Source of the DNA: Sphingobium amiense
GTDB lineage: Bacteria > Pseudomonadota > Alphaproteobacteria > Sphingomonadales > Sphingomonadaceae
Reading direction: 5' to 3'
Assembly: GCF_003967075.1 (NCBI RefSeq)
Contig: NZ_AP018670.1
Coordinates: 1 to 9,977, forward strand
Length of the DNA: 9,977 nucleotides
Shown: piece after piece, positions 1 to 6,607 of the stretch
How the letters are laid out: every line of letters begins with the position of its first letter
How positions within the stretch are numbered: position 1 is the first letter of the stretch
Position numbers and translations under genes: made by a program
Notes under the pieces: model-generated
The model's database searches: none
The model's input: the letters and a program-made list of their open reading frames with translations, nothing else
What the model was told of the DNA's origin: nothing

Positions 1-462
1 TTGCTAGGGGTTAGATCAATTACAACTATTAAGACAGCAATAACTGCACTTGTTTCTGGAAATTGGATTGAAGTCAGGCGGATTGGTGAAAACGGCACTG
101 TCAACGCATATGTGTTGAACGATAGAGTTGTTTGGTCTGGACCACGTGAAGGGCTAAGATACAGCCTATTTTCTGCAACTGTCGTCGTCTCCGACAGCGA
201 ACAGCCGGACCGCGATACTTTGGGCAAGCAAGAACCACTACGCCGCCTTCCCCCGATAGGTGAGCGTCAGCTACCGCACGGCGACGGACTTCCCCCTCCT
301 TCGCAACCGTTCCTAGATGGAATTGAGCCTGATCTGCCCGCCACCGAACAGCAGAACCTCGATCCGGCGATGCAAGAGGAACTATCCCAGCTCGTCATCG
401 GCCTAGGAAACAGGCTCCGCGCGCCCGATGCCTCTCCCCCTGACGATGCAACCGATATATAG
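1..462 (+). CDS. rep: Plasmid replication initiator Rep (pBBR1 type), C-terminal 153 codons
   Basis: This is the continuation of the gene that starts at 9786; base 1 is the first base of codon 65 (TTG, Leu), not a start. The joined protein is 217 residues, close to the 220 I recall for pBBR1 Rep. Visible parts: the recognition helix and wing (ITTIKTAITALVSGNWIEV, about residues 70-88), then VNAYVLNDRVVW, LRYSLFSATVVVSDSEQ, and the proline-rich tail motifs GERQLPHGDG (about 151-160) and PPPSQPFLDG/EPDLP (about 162-177). These tail motifs are diagnostic of the pBBR1 Rep family. No rolling-circle HUH or tyrosine motif is seen. The gene ends with TAG, 35 bases before the next gene, so the two are probably co-transcribed. 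The first ten bases (TTGCTAGGGG) resemble the origin repeat motif. Confidence 0.92.
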   Translation: MLGVRSITTIKTAITALVSGNWIEVRRIGENGTVNAYVLNDRVVWSGPREGLRYSLFSATVVVSDSEQPDRDTLGKQEPLRRLPPIGERQLPHGDGLPPPSQPFLDGIEPDLPATEQQNLDPAMQEELSQLVIGLGNRLRAPDASPPDDATDI

Positions 463-497
463 ATACTATACAGGCCGACTTAACAGCGAGTGACATC

Positions 498-869
498 ATG
501 GGTATCACCCTAAGAGAAGCATCCGAAAAGGTCGGTGTCACCCGCCAAACGCTCATGAAGGCGATCAAGACAGGCCGGGTTTCCGCCGAAAAATCCGATA
601 ACGGCGAATGGCGCATTGAACCTGTCGAGCTATTTCGTGTCTGGCCCCCTGTAAATGGGGTGCAGCAACCTTTACAGCCTAACATAACAGGCAGTGACAC
701 CCCCGGTTTACAGGCTGAAAACAGGCTGTTGCGGGAGCAGGTTGCCGAACTGCGTGAAGAACGGAACGCTTGGCGGGAGCAAGCCCAACGGCTCGCCCTC
801 ACCGATCAGCGCGCTGTCTCGCAGCCCAGCTCCCGCCCCGGCTTCTGGTCGCGCCTGTTCGGCCGCTAG
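498..869 (+). CDS. Small HTH/coiled-coil DNA-binding protein (KfrA-like, plasmid maintenance)
   Basis: A 123-residue protein. Residues 3-25 (ITLREASEKVGVTRQTLMKAIKTGR) form a MerR-like helix-turn-helix; residues 36-49 look like a short wing (GEWRIEPVELFRVW). A heptad-rich coiled coil spans about 70-100 (LQAENRLLREQVAELREERNAW). The C-terminus is a short basic-aromatic tail (RPGFWSRLFGR). Proteins with this layout commonly sit next to rep on small mobilizable proteobacterial plasmids, often annotated KfrA-like or 'plasmid replication DNA-binding protein'; a role in copy control or segregation is inferred from position only. It lies 35 bases after rep and is probably in the same transcript. The start has only a weak GAG element about 8 bases upstream. 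Its own coding region carries three CTGTAAA/TTTACAG boxes (649-655, 671-677, 707-713) that might be operators. Confidence 0.8.
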   Translation: MGITLREASEKVGVTRQTLMKAIKTGRVSAEKSDNGEWRIEPVELFRVWPPVNGVQQPLQPNITGSDTPGLQAENRLLREQVAELREERNAWREQAQRLALTDQRAVSQPSSRPGFWSRLFGR

Positions 870-886
870 GGCGACAGCCCTAGCGG
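863..886 (+). terminator. GC-rich hairpin overlapping the stop of the KfrA-like gene
   Basis: CCGCTAGGGC (863-872) and GCCCTAGCGG (877-886) are perfect 10-bp inverted arms around a GACA tetraloop. The gene's TAG stop (867-869) lies inside the left arm. No T-run follows, so it is not a standard intrinsic terminator; it may end or attenuate the rep transcript, protect its 3' end, or be a protein-binding palindrome. It shares the CCGCTAGGG core with 1001-1009 and with the origin motifs. Confidence 0.5.
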
Positions 887-911
887 ATAGTGATGAATCC
901 ATTGAGAAAAT

Positions 912-952
912 TGTTGCGGTTTCGCAACATATTAGAAAAAACTCAGTTGACC
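912..952 (+). promoter_or_regulatory. Upstream inverted repeat and -35 candidate for the outer-membrane protein gene
   Basis: In the AT-rich gap before the outer-membrane gene, TGTTGCG (912-918) and CGCAACA (923-929) form a 7-bp inverted repeat with a GTTT loop, an operator-like site. TTGACC (947-952) is a good -35 candidate. The best following -10 candidate is TATTTT (968-973) at a short 15-base spacing, so the exact promoter is uncertain. Confidence 0.35.
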
Positions 953-988
953 TCAAAATATTTCTTGTATTTTTTAGTTTAGCAGTTA

Positions 989-1002
989 CCCCCCCCCCCC
1001 CC
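989..1002 (+). repeat. 14-base poly-C homopolymer tract in the outer-membrane gene leader
   Basis: An uninterrupted run of 14 C sits 53 bases before the ATG of the outer-membrane protein gene and downstream of the candidate -35. Tracts of this length are prone to slippage during replication and are a known basis of phase variation for surface proteins in other bacteria. The tract is also complementary to the GGGGG of the gene's own ribosome-binding site (1043-1047), so it could fold over it. The exact count may suffer from sequencing error. Confidence 0.75.
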
Positions 1003-1054
1003 GCTAGGGTCGCGAAAATTAGTCATGTTTCGTGTTTACTTAGGGGGTTTATTA

Positions 1055-1825
1055 ATGAAGAAGATTATTACTTGCGCTGTTCTTGCGTCTGCCGCTCTTG
1101 CTACGCCTGCTTTCGCGCAGGATGAAGCCGACAAGGGTATGTATTTCCAACTTCGCACCGGCGTTGCTGACCTCAACAATCCCGATTTCGCCATCATCGA
1201 CACATGGTCCGAGCCGAACAATCGCCTCGACACGAAGCTCAACACCAAGTCCGCTGCAACCTTTGGCGGTGAGCTGGGCTATGATTTCGGCGGCGTCCGC
1301 GTCGGCCTCGAACTGGCCTATCAGCGCAACAAGGTGAAGGGCATCACGCTCAAGAGCCTGAACGGCACCGCGATCACGGCCGAGGACCTCTCCGATGTTG
1401 TCGAAGGTCTTGGCGAACTCGACATTATCAGCGTCGATGATTTGGACGGCGTTGACATTAACGGCACCACGATCAGCGCGACCAACGGCTCCGTCGCTAA
1501 GCTGCGCCAGCTCGCCGTGATGGCGAATGTCACCTACGATATTCCGCTCGGCGGCAACACGTTCAAGCCCTATGTCGGCGTGGGCCTCGGCGCGGTCGGC
1601 TCACACCTCAAGGCGCTGGGCGAGGATGACGGCTCGGTTCGCTTCGCATGGCAGCTCCGCGCCGGTGCAGCCGTGAAGGTGACGAAGGGCATCGATCTGA
1701 CCGCCGATTACACCTATCGTCAGACCGGCAGCGGCAAGCTGAACTTCGGGGACGAGGACGTGGAATATCGCCTCGGTAAAACCAAGGCTTCGCTGTTTCA
1801 GGTCGGTCTGCGCTTTACGCTCTGA
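1055..1825 (+). CDS. Secreted outer-membrane beta-barrel protein (OmpA/Omp25-like porin family)
   Basis: A 256-residue protein. Residues 1-21 form a Sec signal peptide (MKKIITCAVLASAALATPAFA) with predicted cleavage AFA|QD. The mature part has alternating amphipathic strands typical of an eight-stranded barrel: MYFQLRTGVADL (29-40), ATFGGELGYDF and VRVGLELAYQRN (68-92), LRQLAVMANVTYDIPL (150-165), FKPYVGVGLGAVGS (170-183), FAWQLRAGAAVKV (198-209), IDLTADYTYRQTG (213-225) and a closing FQVGLRFTL (248-256). An acidic insert (about 107-145) probably forms a surface loop. The start at 1055 is chosen over the in-frame ATG at 1025 because AGGGGG (1042-1047) lies 7 bases before it and the signal peptide begins there. 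It is a stand-alone gene with its own leader and a strong terminator. The substrate is unknown. It is unusual cargo for such a small plasmid. Confidence 0.85.
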   Translation: MKKIITCAVLASAALATPAFAQDEADKGMYFQLRTGVADLNNPDFAIIDTWSEPNNRLDTKLNTKSAATFGGELGYDFGGVRVGLELAYQRNKVKGITLKSLNGTAITAEDLSDVVEGLGELDIISVDDLDGVDINGTTISATNGSVAKLRQLAVMANVTYDIPLGGNTFKPYVGVGLGAVGSHLKALGEDDGSVRFAWQLRAGAAVKVTKGIDLTADYTYRQTGSGKLNFGDEDVEYRLGKTKASLFQVGLRFTL

Positions 1826-1856
1826 TCCGCGACCCTCTCAAATCGCGATAAGTGAG

Positions 1857-1886
1857 AAACCCTCCTGCTCTGCGGGAGGGTTTTTT
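1857..1886 (+). terminator. Rho-independent terminator after the outer-membrane protein gene
   Basis: CCCTCC (1860-1865) pairs with GGGAGGG (1874-1880), extended inward by T-G and G-C pairs and outward by A-T pairs, leaving a 5-base loop (CTCTG, 1868-1872). Six T follow (1881-1886). It lies 32 bases after the stop codon and reads on the plus strand. Confidence 0.9.
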
Positions 1887-1892
1887 CTTGGC

Positions 1893-1941
1893 TATACGAT
1901 CCGATCATATGCGACCGAATCATATATGATCGGATCGTATA
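1893..1941. repeat. 18-bp perfect inverted repeat of unknown function
   Basis: The left arm (1893-1910, TATACGATCCGATCATAT) and right arm (1924-1941) are perfect reverse complements around a 13-base spacer (1911-1923). The spacer contains CCGAATCAT, a near copy of CCGATCAT in the left arm. It sits between the outer-membrane gene terminator and the end of mobA, where two transcripts converge. No T-run follows either arm, so it is not an ordinary terminator. A partition, multimer-resolution or other protein-binding site is possible; this is inference. Confidence 0.85.
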
Positions 1942-1947
1942 TCGCCG

Positions 1948-2382
1948 TCACAAGCTCATGCCCCGGTCGCGTTGCAGGATCAGCTCCCGCTCACCGATGA
2001 GCTGACCCACGGCGCGCGCCATTTTCGGTTCACGCTGGATCTGCTCGATATAAAGATCCTTGGTGTGCTGGTTGGCCCCGTTATAGGCGTCCACCGCCTT
2101 GCGGAGCGCTTCCGGGGTCGCCTTCCAGTCGCTGTTATGGTCGCCATAGCCATGCGCGCCCGCCTCGCGCTTCCCGGCGATGGTATTGAACTTCTCGGCC
2201 ACCCGCTCGCGTTCCCGCACCTGCTGGCGCTCCTGCGCTTCCTGACGGGCGCGATCGGCGGCTAGACGCTCCTGCGCTTCGCGGGCGAGTTGCACCTCGG
2301 CCGCCTCGCGCCGATCGCGCTCGACCGCACCGCTCAAGCTGGCCGCAACATCGTGCAGCCTGCCCGCGATCCGCTGCCCCAT
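1948..2382 (-). pseudogene. mobA: mobA relaxase, C-terminal fragment separated by transposon insertion
   Basis: This stretch encodes the last 144 residues of the MobA relaxase, beginning in frame at MGQRIAGRLHDVAASL and ending RGMSL. It is rich in Arg, Glu, Gln and Ala and looks like a long charged coiled coil (about LAREAQERLAADRARQEAQERQQ), followed by a more globular end (ATPEALRKAVDAYNGANQHTKDLYIEQI). The Tn3-family element cuts it off from its N-terminal part at 6968-7757. An ATG inside the transposon end (2392-2394) could give MTPD plus the fragment, but no convincing ribosome-binding site is seen. The catalytic domain is not in this piece, so as it stands it is probably not functional. 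In intact MobQ proteins this region extends the relaxase domain. Confidence 0.85.
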
Positions 2383-2386
2383 GTCT
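2382..2386. repeat. Target-site duplication TGTCT (left copy)
   Basis: TGTCT directly abuts the left inverted repeat and is repeated at 6968-6972. Deleting the element with one copy restores the mobA frame exactly (WLRD-MGQRI), which confirms the boundary. Confidence 0.95.
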
Positions 2387-2432
2387 GGCGTCACTTCAAG
2401 GTTTGTGCGCCAGACAACGATTTGACGGACAT
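2387..2432 (+). repeat. Left terminal inverted repeat of the Tn3-family element
   Basis: 46 bases starting GGCGTCACTTCAAGG that match the reverse complement of 6922-6967 at 43 of 46 positions (differences at positions 9, 27 and 39). Similarity continues more weakly to 2443 (GGAACAT). Tn3-family ends are usually about 38 bp; this pair is longer. TnpA binds here; its stop codon lies only 60 bases from the element end. Confidence 0.93.
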
Positions 2433-2446
2433 TTCGGGAACATCGG

Positions 2447-5416
2447 TCATGCCACGAGCTTGAGCCGCGCCAGCGGATCGTTCAGCGGCCGAAATTCGCC
2501 CGCAGAAATTCGCTTGGCCTGGTCCCAAAGATAATCGCCGGTCAGGCTGATGTGCGCCCAGCCCATTGGCGACAGATGGGCAAGCAGCGCTAGATCAAAT
2601 TCGATGTCGGTAGCACCGAGATGCTGCACAGCCCGGTCAAGATAGAGCGTGTTCCAATAGGAAATCGCCGCGATCAGCAGATTGAGGCCCGAAGCGCGGT
2701 ATTCCTGGTTTTCGAGGCTTCGATCCGTAAATCGGCCCTGGCGATTGGTGTAGATGGCCGCTGCCAAAGTATGCCGCGCCTCCCCCTTGTTCAGGCCCGC
2801 TTGGCATGCCCGCCGAAGCGTGGGCTGTTCCAGCCAGTCGAGCGCGAACAGCGTGCGCTCGATGCGGCCGAGTTCGGCAAGCGCAAAATCCAGTTTGTTT
2901 TGCCGCTTGTAGGCAGCAAGCTTGCGCATGATGACCGAGGGCGCGACAGTGCCATCCTTGATCGACGCCACGACCCGGACGATGTCATCCCAATCGGCTT
3001 CGATCGCGGCTGTCTTGATCGTGCGGCCCATCAGACATTCGATGCCCCGATAGGATGATGGTGCCAGAATGGAGCCAAGCTTGCGATCCGCAATGTCGCG
3101 CAATCGCGGGACGAATCGGAAGCCCAGTAGGTGGCACAACCCGAACACATGGTCACTGGCACCGCCGGTGTCGGTATAATGTTCGTGCAACGGGAGTTGC
3201 CCGGCGCCCAGAACCAGACCATCGAGCACATAGGGCGCTTCCCCGGCTGTTGCGGACATGATCCGCGAGCCGAAGGATGCAAAATGGTCGGAGACATGCG
3301 AATATATCTTCACCCCTGGCTCTGCACCGTACTTGGCATTGACCTCGGCGGCGCCCGACCGGCTTCTTCCGGAGCGGAAAAACTGGCCGTCGGACGACGA
3401 GCTGGTTCCCGCGCCCCAGTGGCGCGCGAACGGAAGCTGATGATGGGCCGCGACTATCGTCTGGAGTGCGTGGCTGTAATTTTCGGGCGACAGGTACCAA
3501 TTGTGCGTCCACGCGATCTGAGCATAGGTCACGCCTTCGCTGGCATTGGCCATGCGCTCCAAGCCCAGATTGGTGCCGTCCGCCAGGATCGCCGCGAGCA
3601 CGGCATTGGGGTTGTCGTGTTCCTTGCCGGATCGCAGCTCGCGAAAGGCTGATAGAAAACCCGTGCGTTCGGCCACTTCGAGCAAAAGCTCGGTTATCCT
3701 GACGCGCGGGAGCAGACCATCGAGCCGCCGGTCGAGCGCTTCGGCTTCGGGCGGGCTGATTGGCGGCATTTGCTGGATTTTCAATCGGTCGCGGTCCAAA
3801 GACACGCCTTCAAGGTTTCCGCCTTTCAGCTGCTTGGCAAAGCGGCGCAACCGCCAATCGAGCGTTCTACCGCGCCCGGCAAGGTAGGCTTGAGCATCGG
3901 TCTCGAAGGCAAGCTGCTCCAGGGCTTTCGCTGTGTCGCGACGGCTGAGCAGATAGGCGTCGAAGCGCTGATAGCTACGGCTGCCCTCGACCCACACATC
4001 GCCAGCACGCAACCCGTCGCGCAAAGTCGCAGCAACCGCAATTTCGTAGAGCCGACGGTTGATGCGCCCGCCGCTGGTGATGATCTGCTTCCATTTGCGG
4101 TTCGGGAACGGCAGTGGAACACTGTCGGGGAGATGGCGTGCTTTGCGCTGGTTGGCATCCCTGATGACATCGATGGCCTTGATCAACTGCAATCGGCTGC
4201 CGGACGCCTTGAACGAGAATGCCTCGAAGAAGGCGGGGCCGAACCGGCGCAGCGTCGCATAGCGTTCGGTCGCCATGACCAAGGCATCCTCGCCGGCGAG
4301 GTTGGCCAGCGCGTCGACCTGCGCCTTTGCGGCCACCAGCTTGTGCCAACCCACCATTTCATCGATCAGCTCGAGCGGATCGCCGCCGTGCTGGATCGCT
4401 TCATCAAGGGCCGAAATCGTCGCGCCGAACAGTCGCATCAGCTGGCCGACGGACTGGATGCTGTCCTGATAGCGCCTCTCCCGGCCGCGCCGTGCGCGGG
4501 TGAACATGCCGCCGATCAGACGATCGAACATCTGGATCGCACCATCGGCAAGCCGGGCTTCAAGATCGATGACGGCTGCCACAAGCGTCGCGCGGCGGCG
4601 ATTAAGGCTGTAGTCAGAGAGGAGAAAGGCCGGGGCCACGCCGCCTTCGCGAACAAATTGGGCGAAGCGGAATTCGGGGATCTCGGAGCTGACTGCGGGA
4701 TCGATGCCAATATTGCGCACAAACCGCAACCGCTCCAAGAGGCCATTGATGTTCGCTGTATTCGGCGCTTCATCGTAGGCGCGGAGCCAGGCCAAGGGCG
4801 TCATCCCGAAATCGGAATTGTTGACGAGCAGGTCGTCGAGATGCGCCATCTCGGAGGAATCTAGCGTCTCGATGAGTGCGGCTGCGGCCGCTTTGCGCGC
4901 GCGAGCCCGTCCGGCAAGTCCGGCCCGCTCCAAGGTATCCGAGGCGGGCAAGATGAAGCGCTTGTCCTTCAGCCCCTCGATCAGTGCGCGAACGATGGGT
5001 TCGCCGCGATCTGTGTGTCGCGCGGCGGCTTCCGCCAGTTCCAGCGCGAAAGGAATGTCCATGCGCCGGAAGGGATGAAGCCCCAGGTATCGGGCGACGA
5101 TCTCGGCATGGTCGTTTCGGGTCTGTGAGCGCTGACCATAGCTGGTGAGCGCTGCCGGATCGACGTGCAGTTGGGCGGCGAGGTAATGCAAAACGGGGGT
5201 CGGGACGGCATTGTTTCCCGGCAAGCCGAATCCAAGATGACGCATCAAGGCAATATGGCTTGCGAGGCCAAGCCTGTTCGGCGCGCCGTAGCGCCTGCCG
5301 ATCACTTCGATGTCTTCGGCGGACAACGTGTAGTTGGCGATGATCGCGATGTCGTCGGTCGGCGGCTCGAATAGGCATCGGCGCTCGTGATCAGTCAGGA
5401 GCCGTCGTCTCGCCAA
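2447..5416 (-). CDS. tnpA: Tn3-family transposase TnpA
   Basis: A 989-residue DDE transposase, full length for the family. It cuts the element's ends and joins them to target DNA in replicative transposition. The N-terminal part (about 1-170, starting MARRRLLTDHERRCLF) is the DNA-binding DUF4158-like region. The C-terminal catalytic domain carries D613 (LADGTNLG), D749 (HYTDTGGASDH) and E905 (NQEYRASGLNLL), matching the Tn3 DDE triad by motif. The start is TTG at 5414-5416, supported by GGGAGGG (5421-5427) four bases upstream and by the conserved N-terminus. A promoter TTCGCA-17-TAATCT lies upstream (5444-5472). It is divergent from tnpR across a 200-bp res region. No frameshift or internal stop is seen. 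Confidence 0.97.
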   Translation of the reverse strand: MARRRLLTDHERRCLFEPPTDDIAIIANYTLSAEDIEVIGRRYGAPNRLGLASHIALMRHLGFGLPGNNAVPTPVLHYLAAQLHVDPAALTSYGQRSQTRNDHAEIVARYLGLHPFRRMDIPFALELAEAAARHTDRGEPIVRALIEGLKDKRFILPASDTLERAGLAGRARARKAAAAALIETLDSSEMAHLDDLLVNNSDFGMTPLAWLRAYDEAPNTANINGLLERLRFVRNIGIDPAVSSEIPEFRFAQFVREGGVAPAFLLSDYSLNRRRATLVAAVIDLEARLADGAIQMFDRLIGGMFTRARRGRERRYQDSIQSVGQLMRLFGATISALDEAIQHGGDPLELIDEMVGWHKLVAAKAQVDALANLAGEDALVMATERYATLRRFGPAFFEAFSFKASGSRLQLIKAIDVIRDANQRKARHLPDSVPLPFPNRKWKQIITSGGRINRRLYEIAVAATLRDGLRAGDVWVEGSRSYQRFDAYLLSRRDTAKALEQLAFETDAQAYLAGRGRTLDWRLRRFAKQLKGGNLEGVSLDRDRLKIQQMPPISPPEAEALDRRLDGLLPRVRITELLLEVAERTGFLSAFRELRSGKEHDNPNAVLAAILADGTNLGLERMANASEGVTYAQIAWTHNWYLSPENYSHALQTIVAAHHQLPFARHWGAGTSSSSDGQFFRSGRSRSGAAEVNAKYGAEPGVKIYSHVSDHFASFGSRIMSATAGEAPYVLDGLVLGAGQLPLHEHYTDTGGASDHVFGLCHLLGFRFVPRLRDIADRKLGSILAPSSYRGIECLMGRTIKTAAIEADWDDIVRVVASIKDGTVAPSVIMRKLAAYKRQNKLDFALAELGRIERTLFALDWLEQPTLRRACQAGLNKGEARHTLAAAIYTNRQGRFTDRSLENQEYRASGLNLLIAAISYWNTLYLDRAVQHLGATDIEFDLALLAHLSPMGWAHISLTGDYLWDQAKRISAGEFRPLNDPLARLKLVA

Positions 5417-5443
5417 TTTGCCCTCCCACCGATTCGTCGCGTC

Positions 5444-5472
5444 AGATTAACGCGAGGGTCTGCCAATGCGAA
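5444..5472 (-). promoter_or_regulatory. Probable tnpA promoter
   Basis: On the minus strand, TTCGCA (5472-5467) and TAATCT (5449-5444) are separated by 17 bases. Transcription would start near 5437, about 20 bases before the tnpA TTG. It lies within the res intergenic region, so resolvase binding may repress it, as is usual in Tn3 elements. Confidence 0.5.
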
Positions 5473-5481
5473 GAGGTGCAC

Positions 5482-5509
5482 TGTCCGATAGACGATCCCT
5501 TAGCGAACA
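5482..5509. other. res: Candidate res subsite I (resolvase crossover site)
   Basis: A 28-bp site with inverted ends: TGTCCGATA at 5482-5490 and TAGCGAACA at 5501-5509 (the reverse complement of the latter is TGTTCGCTA, 7 of 9 identical). The length and the central AT dinucleotide (5495-5496) fit a serine-resolvase crossover site. It lies between the divergent tnpA and tnpR genes. Subsites II and III should lie toward tnpR (TGTCGG at 5513-5518 and TGTTCCG near 5545 are candidate half-sites), but I could not define them. Confidence 0.6.
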
Positions 5510-5616
5510 TGTGTCGGCAGCGCCGCCATCGCACCGAAAACCTGTGTTCCGCCTGTCTCGTTTGACTGGTCCGATTTGTTTTGCGTTGAAGGCCCCTTCT
5601 GCGATACAAGTCCCGG

Positions 5617-6219
5617 ATGACCAACACCCTGATCGGCTATGCCCGCTGCTCAACGGACAAGCAGGATCTTGCCGCACAGCGCGACGCTCTGGTCCAGCTT
5701 GGGGTGGCACCGGATCGAATTTATACCGACCACGGTTTCACCGGGACCAATCGTGCGCGACCAGGTTTGGATCAGGCCTTGGCCGCAGTTCGCAATGGCG
5801 ACACGCTGGTGGTGCCCAAGCTCGACCGACTTGCGCGCTCCGTTCCCGACGCACGGGCGATCGGCGACCAGCTGACGGCACGCGGCGTGAGATTGCAACT
5901 CAGTGCCAGCGTCCACGATCCCGGCGACCCCATGGGCAAGCTGTTCTTCAACATCCTTGCCACCTTCGCGGAATTCGAAGCCGATCTGATCAGGATGCGG
6001 ACCCGGGAAGGTATGGCCGTCGCCCGCGCCCGGGGAAAGCTGCGCGGCAAGAAGCCAAAGCTATCTGATCGGCAGCAGAAGGAGTTGCGCCGGATGTATG
6101 ACACCGGCGATTATTCGATCAGCGACCTGGCCGAACTGTTCTCGATTTCGCGTCCGACAGTTTATCGCACCCTTGGCCGGCAGCCCACGGTCACTGCCGT
6201 GACGGCGGAACCAGCTTGA
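5617..6219 (+). CDS. tnpR: Serine resolvase TnpR
   Basis: A 200-residue site-specific recombinase that resolves the cointegrates made by TnpA at the adjacent res site. The catalytic domain starts LIGYARCSTDKQDLAAQR with the nucleophile Ser12 and Arg10. Further family motifs are YTDHGFTGTNRARPGL (36-51), VVPKLDRLARS (65-75) and MGKLFFNILATFAEFEADLIRMRTREG (106-132), the last leading into the long E helix. Residues about 149-187 form the DNA-binding helix-turn-helix (ISDLAELFSISRPTVYRTL). Length is slightly above the usual 185 because of a short tail after 187. There is no Shine-Dalgarno; a TTGCGT-16-GATACA promoter (5581-5608) would start the transcript almost at the ATG, so translation may be leaderless. 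Confidence 0.95.
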   Translation: MTNTLIGYARCSTDKQDLAAQRDALVQLGVAPDRIYTDHGFTGTNRARPGLDQALAAVRNGDTLVVPKLDRLARSVPDARAIGDQLTARGVRLQLSASVHDPGDPMGKLFFNILATFAEFEADLIRMRTREGMAVARARGKLRGKKPKLSDRQQKELRRMYDTGDYSISDLAELFSISRPTVYRTLGRQPTVTAVTAEPA

Positions 6220-6242
6220 CTATGCACCTTATATAGTGCATA
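6216..6242 (+). promoter_or_regulatory. Promoter/operator of the transposon toxin-antitoxin pair
   Basis: TATGCAC (6221-6227) and GTGCATA (6236-6242) form a perfect 7-bp inverted repeat with an 8-base spacer. TTGACT (6216-6221) is a good -35, with a weak -10 at about 6239-6244 (CATATG). The palindrome covers the promoter, as expected for autorepression by a toxin-antitoxin complex. The -35 overlaps the tnpR stop codon (6217-6219). Confidence 0.6.
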
Positions 6243-6250
6243 TGGTAGCC

Positions 6251-6607
6251 ATGGGATCGGGGACCGCACAACGCATCGAGCTGGTGTTCTACCAGACCGA
6301 TGCAGGCAATGTCCCCGTTCGCGACTGGCTACTCGGTCTCCCTGAAGCCAATCGCCGCGAGATTGGCCAGGACTTACAGCGGGTCCAGTTCCGCTGGCCG
6401 GTTGGCATGCCGCTGGTTCGCCCTATGGGAAAGGGGCTGTTCGAAGTGCGTACATCCCTGCCTGACGGAACGATCGCGCGTGTGCTGTTCTGTTTCCACC
6501 AAGGCGAACTCTACGCGCTGCATGGATTTATCAAGAAGTCACAGACGACGCCAGCCGCAGATTTGGAATTGGCACGCAAGCGCCAGAAAGAGGTTGAAAA
6601 TGGCTGA
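6251..6607 (+). CDS. RelE/HigB-type toxin (phage Gp49-like family)
   Basis: A 118-residue protein of the Gp49-like/HigB family, ribosome-dependent mRNA-cleaving toxins. Visible motifs: VPVRDWLLGLP (21-31), RPMGKGLFEVRTSLPDGTIARVLFCF (57-82) and the core LYALHGFIKKSQTTPAADLELARKRQ (88-112), all typical of the family. The open frame extends upstream to a GTG at 6236 and an ATG at 6242. I prefer ATG 6251 because the earlier starts lie inside the operator palindrome and the promoter would begin transcription near 6251. The stop overlaps the antitoxin start by 8 bases, so translation is coupled. Gene order is toxin first, as in higBA. Confidence 0.88.
   Translation: MGSGTAQRIELVFYQTDAGNVPVRDWLLGLPEANRREIGQDLQRVQFRWPVGMPLVRPMGKGLFEVRTSLPDGTIARVLFCFHQGELYALHGFIKKSQTTPAADLELARKRQKEVENG

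Noticed and set aside
395..802. 135-codon minus-strand frame across rep end and the KfrA-like gene
   Set aside because: It lacks recognisable domains and overlaps two supported plus-strand genes.
1025..1054. Upstream in-frame ATG for the outer-membrane protein
   Set aside because: It would put ten residues before the signal peptide, and the AGGGGG ribosome-binding site points to the ATG at 1055.
3770..4864. 364-codon open frame on the plus strand inside tnpA
   Set aside because: It is antisense to the conserved transposase, has no family features and shows the composition of a codon-mirrored shadow; the tnpA frame is intact and recognisable.
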